From: Bettongia penicillata ogilbyi
Lineage: Eukaryota > Chordata > Mammalia > Diprotodontia > Potoroidae
DNA: 64,000 nt
Direction of reading: 5' to 3'
Assembly (NCBI GenBank): GCA_023548195.1
Contig: JAJHZJ010000043.1
Coordinates: forward strand, 248,001-312,000
Below, one piece after another: positions 1 to 9,599 of this stretch; position 1 is the first letter of the stretch; every line of letters starts with the position of its first letter. The notes beneath the pieces are model-generated. The model saw nothing but the letters and a program-made list of their open reading frames with translations, searched no databases and had not been told where the DNA came from. The position numbers were made by a program, and so were the translations under genes.

Positions 1-779
1 TTCCCTCTGAAGAATCACAATAAACTCAAACTGTTCTGAGCCTCTTGTTCTGACATGAGGTGAGAAAACCAATCTTTAGCAATTCATTGTTGAGCAGAAG
101 CAGCAGAGATCAGCCCATCACTGTTTTACTGTAATAAGAAAGCCAGTGTTGGATTTGAGGGTTCATTTCAGAACATTCAGAACATTTCAGAACAATGAAG
201 TTTTGAAATTCCTTCCTTAAATACCTTAGTAGTTTTGGGATCATAGGAAAATGGCAGGAGAATCAGCCCCAAGCCCACTTTGAGCAGGGCAGTATCAGAG
301 ACAGGGGAGCAGCTTTGCCCTGTGGGCAGTCAATGGCTTTGCAGCTGCTGTTCTCTAGATCTTTGTAATGCTCTTTGCCTAGGACTGCTCTCCACTGAAG
401 CCACTCTAGGCATTTCTCTCCTCAGGCTATTTTGAGGGCCACCTGATTGCCACTGCATCATACACAAAGGATCCTATGGTTTCAGTTCTTTTCTGAGTTC
501 TTGCAGCCATCCTCAAGCTCCACTGGCATTGCTGTGATTAGTAAGCCTCTCCTTTCTTTCCCTGTTACACAGGATCTCATTTCAGGAATGCTCCTTGTAC
601 AATATCTTCCTCAGTAGACTTGTTCCAAGGGTCCATGGACCTCCTGTCTTCCTCCCTCTGCCAAACTAGACCAAGATGTCACAGGTGTTTGTGGTTTTCC
701 CCTTCAGGATTTGGTCTTGTACATTGCCCAGATCCCTTAGGTGTTTGTGGAGAGTTCACTACCTTGCTTCTTGACTCTC
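1..779. other. no recognised feature
   Basis: I see no exon, repeat family or RNA gene here. The only local structure is a short direct repetition of 'cagaaca(tt)' around 170-195. The short open frames lack any family resemblance. Confidence 0.5.
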
Positions 780-935
780 CCAGGCCCAGAGACATTGTCC
801 TCAGTTTACTTAAGTTGAGATAACTGACCCAGATGTTAAGGGATGTGCCCAGCATCACATAGCTCTTAGCGTCTGAGGCTTGATGTGAGCCTAGGCCTTC
901 CCCAAGGTCAGTCTTCCTGACTCCTTCACCAGTGC
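780..935 (-). repeat. MIR/MAR1-like SINE fragment
   Basis: In this orientation the block carries the antisense core of the tRNA-derived mammalian/marsupial SINEs: 'ctcagttt', then a degenerate 'cccagcatcacatagct', 'tctgaggc' and 'cttcctgactcc' in the expected order. It is strongly diverged, so the assignment is to the SINE core and not to a subfamily. Confidence 0.45.
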
Positions 936-964
936 TCTCAGGAGAGGACGAAGAGGAAAAGGTC

Positions 965-1114
965 CTGGTAGAAATCTGGCACTGAGGTAATTGATCAACA
1001 AACATTCATTAAGTGTTTGGGACACACAGAAACAAGGGACAATACAGTTACTCAAGGACCTCACACTCTACTGGGGAATTGTGCAAAGTAGGAGCTAAAG
1101 AAAAGAGAGAAAGC
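965..1114 (+). repeat. old dispersed repeat, 5' part
   Basis: The 'caacaaacattcattaagtg' start and 'acctcacactctactgggga' segment match the start of the long old repeat seen again from 29660. The same unit continues after the L1 insertion, at 1797. The family name is not assigned; I treat it as an L2/CR1-age non-coding repeat. Confidence 0.55.
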
Positions 1115-1796
1115 CCCTTGGACCTAGCAATAGTGCTTCGAGGACTGTATTCCCAAGAGATCACAAAGATGGGAAAGGGTCCCACATGTACAAAAATATT
1201 TGTAGCAGTTCTCTTTGTGGTGGTCAAAAAGTGGAAATCAAGGGGATGCCCATCAGTTGGGGAATGGCTGAATAAATTATGGTATATAAATGTAATGGAA
1301 TACTATTGGGTTGCAAGAAATGATGAACAGGAAGACTTCAGAGAGGCCTGGAAGGACTTATATGAACTGATGATGAGAGGAAGGAGCAGAACCAGAACTT
1401 TGTGCACAACAACGACCACAGTGTGCAAGAGTTTTTTCTGGTAGACTTGGAACTTTGTAAAACATTCCCAATGGTCTTCTAAGGCAAATGCCTTCCACAT
1501 CCAGAGAAAGAACTATGGAATTCAATCTCAGAATGCAGCAGAGCATTTTTGTGTGTGTGTATTATGTTTTGGTTTGTTATATGATTTCTCCCATTCAATT
1601 TAATTCTCCTACACAGCATGATTATAGAGAAAATGTATTTAATTAGAATGTTTGAGTAGAAACTATATAAAATTGTATGCCATCTCAGAGAGAAAGGGGA
1701 GAGGTAGGGGCAGAAGGAGGGGAAAATAATCATCTAAGTCATATGGTAGTGATTGTAGAACACTGAAAATAAGTCAAATTAATTAATTTTTTAAAA
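1115..1796 (+). mobile_element. L1 3' end, 5'-truncated, with TSD
   Basis: This is the C-terminal part of L1 ORF2 plus 3' UTR in the form common in marsupials: 'cccacatgtacaaaaatatt', 'ggggatgcccatcagttggg', 'gaatggctgaataaattatg', then a purine-rich tail ending in A/T-rich sequence near 1795. It is flanked by near-identical copies of 'aaaagagagaaagc' (1101-1114 and about 1795-1810), a target-site duplication. It interrupts the older repeat 965-1114 / 1797-2700. The frame is broken, so this is a dead copy. Confidence 0.85.
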
Positions 1797-2700
1797 AGAG
1801 AGAGAAAGCACTAGAATTAAGAGGGGTTGGGACAGGCTTCCTATAGGTGAAACTGCAGTTGGGACATCAGAAAGTCATTGCAGCCAGTAGGGCAGCTAGG
1901 TGGTACGGTGGATAAACTGTCAGGCCTGGAGTCAGAAAAGCTGAGTTCAAATCCAGCCTCAGACTCTTATAAGCTGTGTGACCCTGGGCAAGTCTCTTGA
2001 CCCTGTTTATCTCAGTTTCCTCCTCTCTAACATGAGCTGGAGAAGGAAATGGCCAACTACTCTAGCATCTTTGCCTGACTGAACAACAGATATAACATTA
2101 TGGAAGGCAGTAGGCAAAGCTGAGGAGGTACAGTGTGACAGTGGGACTGTCCAGTGAAATGTGACTGGGCACTGAAAATATGTGGAGCTGAGAGATGGAG
2201 AGTCTTGTTTGGGAACAGCCAGGAGGCCAGGGTCCCTGGAGAGAGGAGCTCACATAAGGAGGGACTAAGTCATCAAGGGCTTTGCATGACTTTTGTGTTT
2301 GTATTTTGTACTGGAGGTTATTGAGTGGAGGGGCAGGGTGGTAATATGGTCAGAACTTCCCTTTAGTAAAATTCACTTTAGTGGCTGAATAGAGGACAGA
2401 TTGGAGTGGGGAGAAGCTTGAGGCAGATAGACCCACCAACAGGGTATAACATTAGCCTAGGTGTGAAGTGATGAGGGCTTGGGCCTCTGTGGGGGCAGTA
2501 TTAGGTAGAGGAGAAGTGATCCCATTCAGGAGAAGTTGCAAAGGTGGAATCAGCAGAGCTGGACAACAGATGGGATGTGGGGGAGAGAGAGTATGAGGAG
2601 CAGAGGGTTTTGGATCCAAGTGACTTGGACCAGGTGACAACTGATATCTTGATTGCTTACTCTCAAGTCTTGGATTGGATAGGTGAGGACCTGGGCCTGG
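1797..2700 (+). repeat. old dispersed repeat, 3' part
   Basis: This continues the unit interrupted at 1114. It runs 'ctagaattaagaggggttgg', 'gagatggagagtcttgtt', 'caagggctttgcatgac', 'ggtgtgaagtgatgagggc'. The same order is seen at 29660-30440 and 50050-50440. There is no coding potential. A MAR1 SINE sits in it at 1888-2085. Confidence 0.6.
1888..2085 (+). mobile_element. MAR1-like tRNA-derived SINE
   Basis: The element starts 'ggcagctaggtggtacggtg', then has 'ctgagttcaaatccagcctc' (the tRNA B-box-like stretch), 'tgtgtgaccctgggcaag' and 'ctcagtttcctc'. It ends with the 'ggagaaggaaatggccaact' tail typical of marsupial MAR1 elements. A TSD is not convincing. Confidence 0.85.
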
Positions 2701-3109
2701 AGGCAGCTTTTTGGGCAAAGAACAATTGGAGACTCTGGGTGAAAGCAGGTTCAGAATTCATCATTAGTATGACTCTGATCTCAAGATAGGAGCAGGGGTC
2801 AGTCCTAGCTCGTAGGCCAGCCTGAAGCATGCACAAGGGTTAGGAATCACAGACTAACATGGGACTGTTGCCAAGAAGGCTGAAAACCAGATCAGGAGCC
2901 TGCAGAACTAGGATCCCCTTGTGGACAAGGGAAGCCTCCATCTACTTTGCAACAGAGCAGACCACTTGAGGAACCCTGAAAGTCTGCAGGTTCCCAGTCA
3001 GAGCTCTCCTTGAGATTCTGAAGGAGGAGAGCACAGGAGGGCCCAGGAGAACACAGGCTCAACCCAGACACTCCTCCAGGAGGGTACCAAGACTGACTGT
3101 AAGTTAAAT
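2701..3109. other. no recognised feature
   Basis: The first part may be a further decayed end of the old repeat. The remainder shows no family signature and no plausible exon. Confidence 0.4.
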
Positions 3110-3450
3110 GCTGAAGTCATGGAGTCCTGTTGGACTGTAAGAAGTGATGAAGGTATGGTTTTAGAGAATTCTGGGAAGATGTGCATGAGCTGAGGCATAG
3201 CAAAGGGAACAGCACCAGGAAAACAGTGTATGTGGAGACAATGTGGCAAAGCCTCCCTTGAAAACTTGTGCCACTATTCCAGAGGACCAATCAAACATGC
3301 CACCTGACCCCCCTTTCTCATATAAGTAAAGGACTCAGTCCACAATGAAACTTTTGGACATGGCCAGTATGAAATTGGGTCTTACATGATTACACATGTT
3401 GAAAACTGGGATTTGGTTTTTCAGTTAATTTTCAGTGGAAATGGGGGTCA
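3110..3450 (+). mobile_element. old L1 3' end fragment
   Basis: Degenerate L1 3' sequence: 'aagaagtgatgaaggtatgg', 'gggaagatgtgcatgagctg', 'aacagcaccaggaaaacagt', then 'ccactattccagaggaccaa' and 'ttggacatggcca'. It belongs to a different and older subfamily from the copies at 1115 and 3965. Confidence 0.65.
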
Positions 3451-3865
3451 GAGCAAAAGAAGTAGAAATTTTCTAATGGAAAAACCCTATTTATTATCCA
3501 TGGTACAGTACCCTTTTCCTACTCATCTTCCTCAAGATTTTAAGGAGGATCAGTTCATTTTCTCTCTAAAATTGGGTGCCAAGAACTAGACACACCAAGA
3601 AATGGCAGCTTCAGAATCACACAAAACTAACTCCTGCAGGTCAACAAAAAGCTTATATCCCAGGGGAGCCTCCTGGTGACTCTGGGAAAGGAGAAGAGTA
3701 TTTCCATTCATTCAGCAGCTTTGAATTGTCATGTGCCATGTGAGGTCTAAGCACTGGCTGTTTTTCCCCTGAACTCTGAATGTACTTGTGATCCAGTGTG
3801 CCACACTTTTGGGAAGATGCTTTTATGCTTTCATTCTTGCTATGCTTCTAGAGTAAACAGCTTTA
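3451..3865. other. no recognised feature
   Basis: No gene or repeat family is recognised. There is a small open frame at 3386-3589, but its product has no family features. Confidence 0.4.
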
Positions 3866-3949
3866 AAAAATAAAATAGAAATAAACTCTTATAACTTCAC
3901 TGGCTTCCCCTTGCCCAAATCTGATTTTCAAGTAGTCATTTTCTTCCTT
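3866..3949 (-). mobile_element. L1 ORF1 coiled-coil fragment (part 1)
   Basis: Read on the minus strand this encodes a lysine/glutamate-rich coiled coil (around 'LKEENDYLKIRFGQ') like the N-terminal half of L1 ORF1 proteins. The preceding part of the same coiled coil lies beyond the inserted L1, at 4595 onwards. Confidence 0.6.
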
Positions 3950-3964
3950 AAGATTCTGGCTCTC

Positions 3965-4579
3965 CCTCCAAAAAAGAAGCACAAGGGGGAAAGGACCCAC
4001 ATGTACAAAAAACTTTCCTAGCAGCTTTTTGTGGTGGCCAAGAACTGGAAATCGAGGGGATGCCCATAAGGCGGGAAATGGCTGAATAAGTTGTGCTATA
4101 TGAATGTAATGGAATACTCTTGTGCTATAAGAAATGATGAAAAGACAGACCAGAAAAACCTGGAAAGACTTATATGAACAGACACTGAGTGAAGTGTTCA
4201 GAACCAGCAGAACATTATACACAGAGACAGCCACGTTGTACAGAGTGATAGATTGGCTCTTCTCAGCAATGTGAGGACCTAAAACAATTCCCAAAGATGC
4301 ATGATGGAAAATGCCATCCACAGCCAGGGAGAGAAGTAATGGAGTCTGAATGTAGAGCAAAGCAGACTGTTTGCTTTCTTTTTGTTTTGTTTCCCTTTTT
4401 CTTTCTGATGGCTCCTTTTCATGACTAATGTGAAAATATGTTTAATAAGAATATATATGTAGAGCCTATCTAAGATTTCATTCCATCCTCGGGAGGGGAG
4501 AAGGGAGGGACTCAGAGAAAATTTAAAACTTATGGAAATGAATGTTCAAAACTAAAAATAAATTAATGAGCCTGAAAAA
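3965..4579 (+). mobile_element. L1 3' end inserted into L1 ORF1, with TSD
   Basis: This is L1 ORF2 C-terminus plus 3' UTR ('ggacccacatgtacaaaaaa', 'ggaaatcgaggggatgccca', 'tgtgctataagaaatgatg', poly-A-like end near 4579). The flanks 3950-3964 and 4580-4594 are a 15-bp TSD ('aagattctgg[c/a]tctc', one mismatch). The insertion splits an antisense L1 ORF1 that is continuous on either side. Confidence 0.88.
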
Positions 4580-4594
4580 AAGATTCTGGATCTC

Positions 4595-4900
4595 TTTTGC
4601 TAATTCATTGACTTTCTTTTCATAATTTTGTTTTTCTGGATTGTTCTTATTTTTCTTTTTGGATTTTCTTAACCCTTTCTCATTTGATTTTTAGAGTTTT
4701 GTTCTATAAATTCTTTTTGACAGGTGACTATTTGACGTTATTTGTTTAGTATCATCTTCTAATGATGCTGGTCTTCCCTATTCACATAATAATGCTCTAT
4801 GGTTGGATTCTTTTTCCTCTGGCTGTGCATTTTTTGTAATAATTTAATTTTTGTAATAATTTTGTAATAGTTTTAATTTTTGTAATTACCTCTAGGCCTA
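4595..4900 (-). mobile_element. L1 ORF1 fragment (part 2) and upstream
   Basis: On the minus strand the sequence nearest 4595 reads as the coiled-coil stretch 'NYEKKVNELAKEIQNL', contiguous with the part at 3866-3949 once the inserted L1 is removed. Further towards 4900 it becomes AT-rich and loses similarity. This is a fragment only. Confidence 0.55.
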
Positions 4901-5639
4901 TGGTATGAGTGTGATGAATCTGGCCTCAGATCCTCCTTCAATTCTCCCCTCTAACCTCAAACCCAAACCAAGATCTCCAGCCTCTTGTAAGTCCCCACAG
5001 CCACACTGCTTCTACACTCACAGGATGTGTCCTGTGACCCTCTGGCCCCTACAGGGTCTGAAGTCTCAAGTCTCTTCACTGTTGAGTTTGGACTTTCTTG
5101 TCAACAGAGGTATCTTTGATCTTCCCATGCTGAGACGTTGAACTCTTTTCACTTTCCTGGGGCTAGAGCAGCCTCCCTACCCAGCTGAACCCAGGGCTTG
5201 TGGCTTTTGTTCAAGCTACCAAGAACTTAGCCTGGAGGGGCTTACTCTTCACAGGGACAAAAACTCATCTTGGATCCAGATCTTTTCTGATTGTCCCAGG
5301 ATGGCCACTTTTCTGCCAGTACTATTATTTTCATTTTTCTACATTCACCCTGATGCACTATTATATCTCTTTTGTGGAAAAGGTTCTTGAGCTTGAAATT
5401 TTCTGGTCTATTCTGCCATGTTCCCAGAACCCTCTCCATGCCTGACTTTTAAGTGAAAAATGAGTGACTCAGGGGACCTGAGAGGAAAGAAAAGATTTAA
5501 AAATTCTTGGAAATGTAAAGAAGTGTAAAAGAGCAATAAATTCTTCATTTGTTCTAAAGTAAAATAATAGACTAGAGAAGTGAAAGGTGGAACATAAATT
5601 ATAAATAGACCTTAAATCAGATTTTTCAAAGAAGAAATC
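4901..5639. other. no firm assignment; possibly antisense L1 5' UTR
   Basis: Mildly GC-richer sequence with several short frames and no domain. Its position next to antisense L1 ORF1 would fit an L1 5' UTR, but I cannot show this from sequence alone. Confidence 0.3.
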
Positions 5640-5990
5640 ACAGTGATGAAAAATGAATCAGCACAGGATGGAGGATTATTCCCAGACATCAGAATGTCTG
5701 ATCAAGTGAATCCTATGTTTAGGGTTGAAATGGAAGAGTGTCAGATTCGAAGCTCAACGGCTAAATGTGTTCTAAACGTATCAGACTCCCAAGAATCAGA
5801 ATATTCTGAAGTTTGGCCATTGTTTCCTATATATGGCTCTTCCGTTGGCCCCTTAATTCATTCTCTTGACTCTTGTTGACCCAAGTTTCTAGAGTCCTCG
5901 GGTGCGCTTAGATCATTTATTTCTCGCAAAGAAGCTGGCTAAATTTTCTGGTGAATTAGCTCAAATAAAACCCGAGCTAATGAAATACTG
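5640..5990 (+). pseudogene. KRAB-ZNF gene 3' tail (duplicate of 54060-54365)
   Basis: This block aligns with the sequence just downstream of the zinc-finger exon near 54 kb. Shared landmarks are 'gtcagattc..aagctca', 'gaatatcag/gaatattctg', 'tggcca', 'ctcttgactcttgtt', 'ctagagtcct', 'atttatttctc' and 'aattagctca'. No finger codons (HTGEKPY-type linkers) survive upstream of it, so the finger array of this unit has been lost. The call rests on paralogy inside the window and on its position about 1 kb before a KRAB-A exon, the same layout as 54.3-57.6 kb. Confidence 0.6.
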
Positions 5991-6084
5991 CTTTTTCTAA
6001 GGAATGAAGGAACCCTCCTTGTTCGGCACTGTTGTTTTTCAGTCATTTCATTCACATTCAATGCTTAGTAAACTCATTATAACT

Positions 6085-6290
6085 TTTCTTGGAAAAGATA
6101 CTGGCAGAGTTTGTCATTTCCCTCCCCAGTTCATTTCATACATGAGGAAACTGAGGCAAATAAGATAAAGTGGCACAGGGTCACATAGCTATTACACTTC
6201 TGAGGCCATATTTGAACCCATAAAGCTGCGTCTTCTGGATTTCAAGCCCAGTGCCCTCTCCATTTCACCACTTAGCTTGGGTTTCTCCAT
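6085..6290 (-). mobile_element. MAR1-like SINE, antisense
   Basis: Antisense MAR1/MIR landmarks appear in order: 'acatgaggaaactgaggcaa', 'ggcacagggtcacatagct', 'tctgaggcca', 'tttgaaccca' and 'cagtgccctctccatttcacc'. The corresponding place in the paralogous unit (around 56.7 kb) lacks it, so it inserted after the duplication or was lost there. Confidence 0.75.
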
Positions 6291-7031
6291 CATAGTTACT
6301 TTTACTACAAAGTAATTAATTACATAATTAAAGAACATATGCTATGGACGAAGGAAAGCAGTACTAAAGCAAAGGCATAAGCTGTTTGTCTGTAACAACC
6401 TCCTACCCAGAGTGACCTCCATCCCTCAATGTAACAACAGATAAGACTCCTTCACTTGCTGGGAACCATCTCATACCATTCAGTGCAGTCCAGATTCTGA
6501 TCAATATCTTTTTAGAATATTCTTCATATTTTCTTCTAGATAAGCCATTATTTCAGCCATTCAGAAACAAATTAGATCTTTTCTTTAACTTTATTCTCTT
6601 TTCAGTAATCATATTAAGTGTCTTTCCCCCGCTCAAAATGCATTGTTATCTGTCACCTTCTCATAGACTTTTCTTTAGAATATATCACTTACACCAGTTC
6701 TGATAAAGAAGAAATTTCACATCACTTGCTCTCTCTTTTTTCTCCACTAATGAACTTACCTCACAGATAGAAGACACACTTTCTCCCTGATTCCACAGGG
6801 AAACACATTCCATCATAAGACTTTTCTCAGCTTTATTCCAACTGATGATAGAAAATGATTTTCTCAAAATTCCATCAGGATGTTACTGACTGTGGTTTCT
6901 AAAGGTGACTCTGGCACTCATGAAAGGGATTATTTTGGGGCTTCAGTTCCCTCCTATACATTAATGGGGATTGGAATATTTAACCCTGAAGCATCCTTCA
7001 GCTCTACATTCTATAATTTTTTATGATTTAG
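6291..7031 (+). other. duplicated KRAB-ZNF unit, sequence 5' of KRAB-A exon
   Basis: This aligns throughout with 56736-57519. Examples are 'tctccatcatagttac' / 'tctctatcatagttac', 'aaaggcataa[g/t]ctgttt', 'aacaacagataa' and 'cattcagtgcag' / 'cattcagttcagtgcag'. It ends in a polypyrimidine-poor but recognisable acceptor, 'atgatttag', directly before the KRAB exon. It is non-coding and treated as intron or intergenic sequence of the segmental duplication. Confidence 0.7.
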
Positions 7032-7158
7032 GAGACAGTGACATTTAAAAATGTGGCTGTGGACTTCACCCAGGAGGAGTGGGATCTCTTGGACCATCCT
7101 CAGAAGGAGTTGTACAAGGAAGTCATGTTGGGAAATTCCCAGAAACTGCTCTTTCTGG
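7032..7158 (+). CDS. KRAB-A box exon of a KRAB zinc-finger gene
   Basis: This is an exactly 127-bp exon, the usual KRAB-A exon size, between an acceptor ('atgattta-g', AG at 7030-7031) and a donor ('gtaagg' from 7159). It encodes an uninterrupted KRAB-A box: '[15 protein letters not shown]', '[13 protein letters not shown]', then 'GNSQKL'. KRAB-A boxes recruit the corepressor TRIM28/KAP1 for nuclear transcriptional silencing. Two positions that are usually conserved differ here: MLE is MLG, and the Tyr of the following ENY is Ser. The box may therefore be weakened. No intact partner exons are in clear reach: the KRAB-B exon at 29234 and fingers at 33558 are both damaged and about 22-26 kb away behind ERV insertions. 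It could be an orphan exon of a dead gene. Confidence 0.85.
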
Positions 7159-7680
7159 GTAAGGGCATTTCCCCTGCTCAATCAGAGTCTTCAATCAGAG
7201 GGAATATCTTGATTCCCTGTTATACTGGGTTTGAAGCATCAATCATAAGAGAGAAGTGTATGTCTCCTGTGTTCAAGAGACAGGCTCCTCAGGCCTGATT
7301 TTCCTACAGAAAGTCTTTGCCTTCTGTGAGAGGAAGCTGAGGGTTTCCTTTGTTGCCCCTGATGCAGTCTCTTACCCCTTCTAGGGAGCTTCAGGTCAAA
7401 GCTCCAATCAATGTGGAAGGATCTCAGACATGCAACCAACCTCAGGGGTTATTGGGTCTGACCTCTCTCTGGAAATGAGTTTTGCCTCTGAAAATAGCTC
7501 AGGAAGCTTTTCCTGACAACCCCTTGCTCTTTGGGATGGGCAAAATATTCGGAATATTCTTCTATTTGATAAGCCCACATTAGTAGTTCATAACTCTTAA
7601 CTGTGGCAGATGTGGCAGGTTTATCCTTAATCTCCCTTCATGTTACCCTAAACTCCCAGTACAGATGGTGGGAAAGGAAA
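7159..7680 (+). other. intron after KRAB-A, duplicated at 57647-57819 / 59111-59205
   Basis: The sequence matches the intron after the second KRAB-A exon: 'agagagaa[g/a]agtgt', 'caagagacag[g/t]ctcctca', 'ttttccta', 'agtctttgc', 'tcttac'/'tctttta', 'agcttcaggtcaaag'/'cgcttcagatcaaag'. The other copy has a half-L1 inserted at 'agtctttg'. There is no coding sequence. Confidence 0.7.
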
Positions 7681-7684
7681 GGAA

Positions 7685-7950
7685 GCGAATAAGCATTTCT
7701 ATTCACCTGCTGTTTGCCATGTGCTAGGCCAAAGACTTTCTTTACAATAGTATGTCACTTCATCATCATAATAACAATTCTGCTTAGGTGATGTAATTAT
7801 GCCCATTTTTCACTTGAGAAACTGAGGCAAACATAGGTTAAGTGACTTGCCCAGGGGCGCTCAGCTGGTAAGTGTATGGGGCTGGATTTAAACTCAGGCA
7901 TTCCTGACTCCAGGTCCAGGGCTCTCTTCACTCAATGACCAGATGTCTCG
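7685..7950 (-). mobile_element. MIR SINE, antisense
   Basis: Antisense MIR order is clear: 'gccatgtgctaggc', 'atgcccatttttcacttgag', 'aaactgaggcaaa', 'gttaagtgacttgcccag', 'gctcagctggtaagtg' and 'tttaaactcaggcattcctg'. This is the ancient therian tRNA-derived SINE. Confidence 0.8.
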
Positions 7951-8159
7951 GTTTTGTAAATAATGGAAACTATCCAGTGAGTCCATCCTTCTCTGGAGAA
8001 GCTGCACAAAATCACATTCTCAGATTCCAAATTGGTTCTAAGATTTTATCCCCCACTTCTCTTCAGAACTCTCCAAAATAAACCCTATGGAAGCTATCCT
8101 CCAGGAGTCCTGTAAACCCCCAGGATCCTTGCTTGCATGCTCCTTTAGTGCCAGGAATA

Positions 8160-8240
8160 ACAGACTGGCCATTTGGACCAAAGAGGGAGACTCTCACCCA
8201 AGGAGGCAAACACCCCTGAATGAATAGTACACAAGACCAG
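8160..8240 (+). other. short segment duplicated at 28770-28850
   Basis: The stretch with 'tttggacca', 'agggagact[c/g]tcaccca' and 'gaatga[a/c]' followed by 'agtacacaag' occurs in both places in the same orientation. At 28850 the paralogue runs on for about 1.7 kb, including the KRAB-B exon. Here it jumps directly to sequence equivalent to 30540. This copy therefore looks deleted across the KRAB-B region. Confidence 0.7.
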
Positions 8241-8912
8241 GAGGGAGTAGTGTCACTAAAACTTAAAGAGGAGACTATAAAGAAAAAGGAGGATCACTTA
8301 CGGTGTCAAAACCTGCAGAGATGTCAAGAAGAATGAGGATCAAGAAATGAACAAAGAATTTAGAAATTTCAAGATTATTGGTAATTTAAAGAAAGAAGTT
8401 TCAGTAAGAGTCAGCCTGCAGAGAGTTTCCAAGACAGAAAAGAAAGGAGTTGGAGACCCTCGCTAAGAATGAACACCTCTGGATATTTGGCCATGAAATG
8501 AAGTAAAGAGGCATGGATCATTGAGGGTGCTTTGAGAGAAATGGTTTTATTTGTGACAAGAAGAATTGGGTCCTTAGTGTGGGAGAGAGTGAAAATTAGT
8601 GGAAAAAGTGGAGATACTAAAGGAAGAATATCCCAAGGTAGTTGAGGGATGGAATGGGATTATGTGCACACATAAAGAGATTTGCATTAGCAAGCAAAAG
8701 GATGACCTTTTCATCAGATACTGGGGCCAAAAAGGGAAAAGAAGATAACTAATTAATGTGAGATAAGGAGAATGAGATAAGTTTTGATACATATCCAGTT
8801 GTGATTTTTTTTTTCCAAAGAAATTAGAGGCCAAGTTCTTAAGTGAAAAGATATGGGGGTAGGGAGCAGAGTACAACTTCTCTATCACATTGAATGTCAA
8901 TTCCTCCCCCAC
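8241..8912 (+). repeat. old dispersed repeat, paralogous to 30540-31210
   Basis: Long co-linear similarity to 30540-31210: 'agtgtcactaaaacttaaag', 'aatggttttatttgtgacaa', 'aggaagaatatcccaaggta', 'ggccaagttcttaagtgaaa'. The same repeat start recurs at about 50450. It is part of the same long old repeat as at 29660; no coding potential. Confidence 0.65.
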
Positions 8913-8914
8913 TC

Positions 8915-9455
8915 CAAATTATACTTGGTTTTGATGGGCAAGTGGTTCTTGACTATAATCATAGTTTCTTTGTCCTCCACAATACCATATTCCAAGACAT
9001 CCAATCCTTTAATTTAGAAGCTACTAAAACCCATGTTATCCTGACTGTAGATACATGTACTTGAATTGTTTCTTTCTAACTGCTTCCAATATTTTCTCTT
9101 TGACCTGGTCTTGGGAGCTCTGGACATGGGCTATAATATTCCTGAGAGTATTCATTTTGGGATCTCTTTCAGGAGGTGATTGGTTGTTTCTTTCAATTTC
9201 TACTTTACTCTCTGGTTCTAGAATATCAGGGCAGTGTCCTTTGATAATTTCTTGAAAGATGATATCTAGGCTCTTTTTTTTTCTTTTTGTTCATGGCTTA
9301 CAGACAGTCCAATAATTTTAAAATTATCTCTCCTGGAACTGTCTTCCAGGCCAGGTGTTTTTCCAATGAAATATTTCACATCATTTCTATTTTTTCCTTT
9401 TATTTGTTTTGTTTTATTGTTTCTCAATTTTAATTTAATTAAAGTTTTGAGTTCC
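8915..9455 (-). mobile_element. L1 ORF1 fragment, antisense
   Basis: On the minus strand this is the RRM/C-terminal part of an L1 ORF1. It shares antisense landmarks with 13.98-14.5, 55.4-55.9 and 62.3-62.8 kb: 'gggatctctttcaggaggtg', 'ttctagaatatcaggg[c/a]cag', 'tttttccaatga[a/g]atatttcaca'. It is truncated at both ends and not translatable as a whole. Confidence 0.75.
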
Positions 9456-9599
9456 AAGTTCTAACCCTCCTTCACCACCTTGAGATGGTAACAATCAAAT
9501 ATGAGTGATTTTATTAGGACTGAGCAATTTGATCTGACGTACATGCAAATCTATGATGTCCTGTTTTAATTTAGGTGTGTAATTCTGTTACAGTGGAAG

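Noticed and set aside
1888..2085. A tRNA gene at the SINE head (also at 32646 and 37019)
   Set aside because: The tRNA-like boxes belong to a degenerate SINE. No cloverleaf with paired acceptor arms can be drawn.
7038..7298. An 86-codon KRAB protein reading through to 7298
   Set aside because: The part after 7158 is intron: a consensus donor sits at 7159, and the same boundary gives a 127-bp exon in both paralogous copies.
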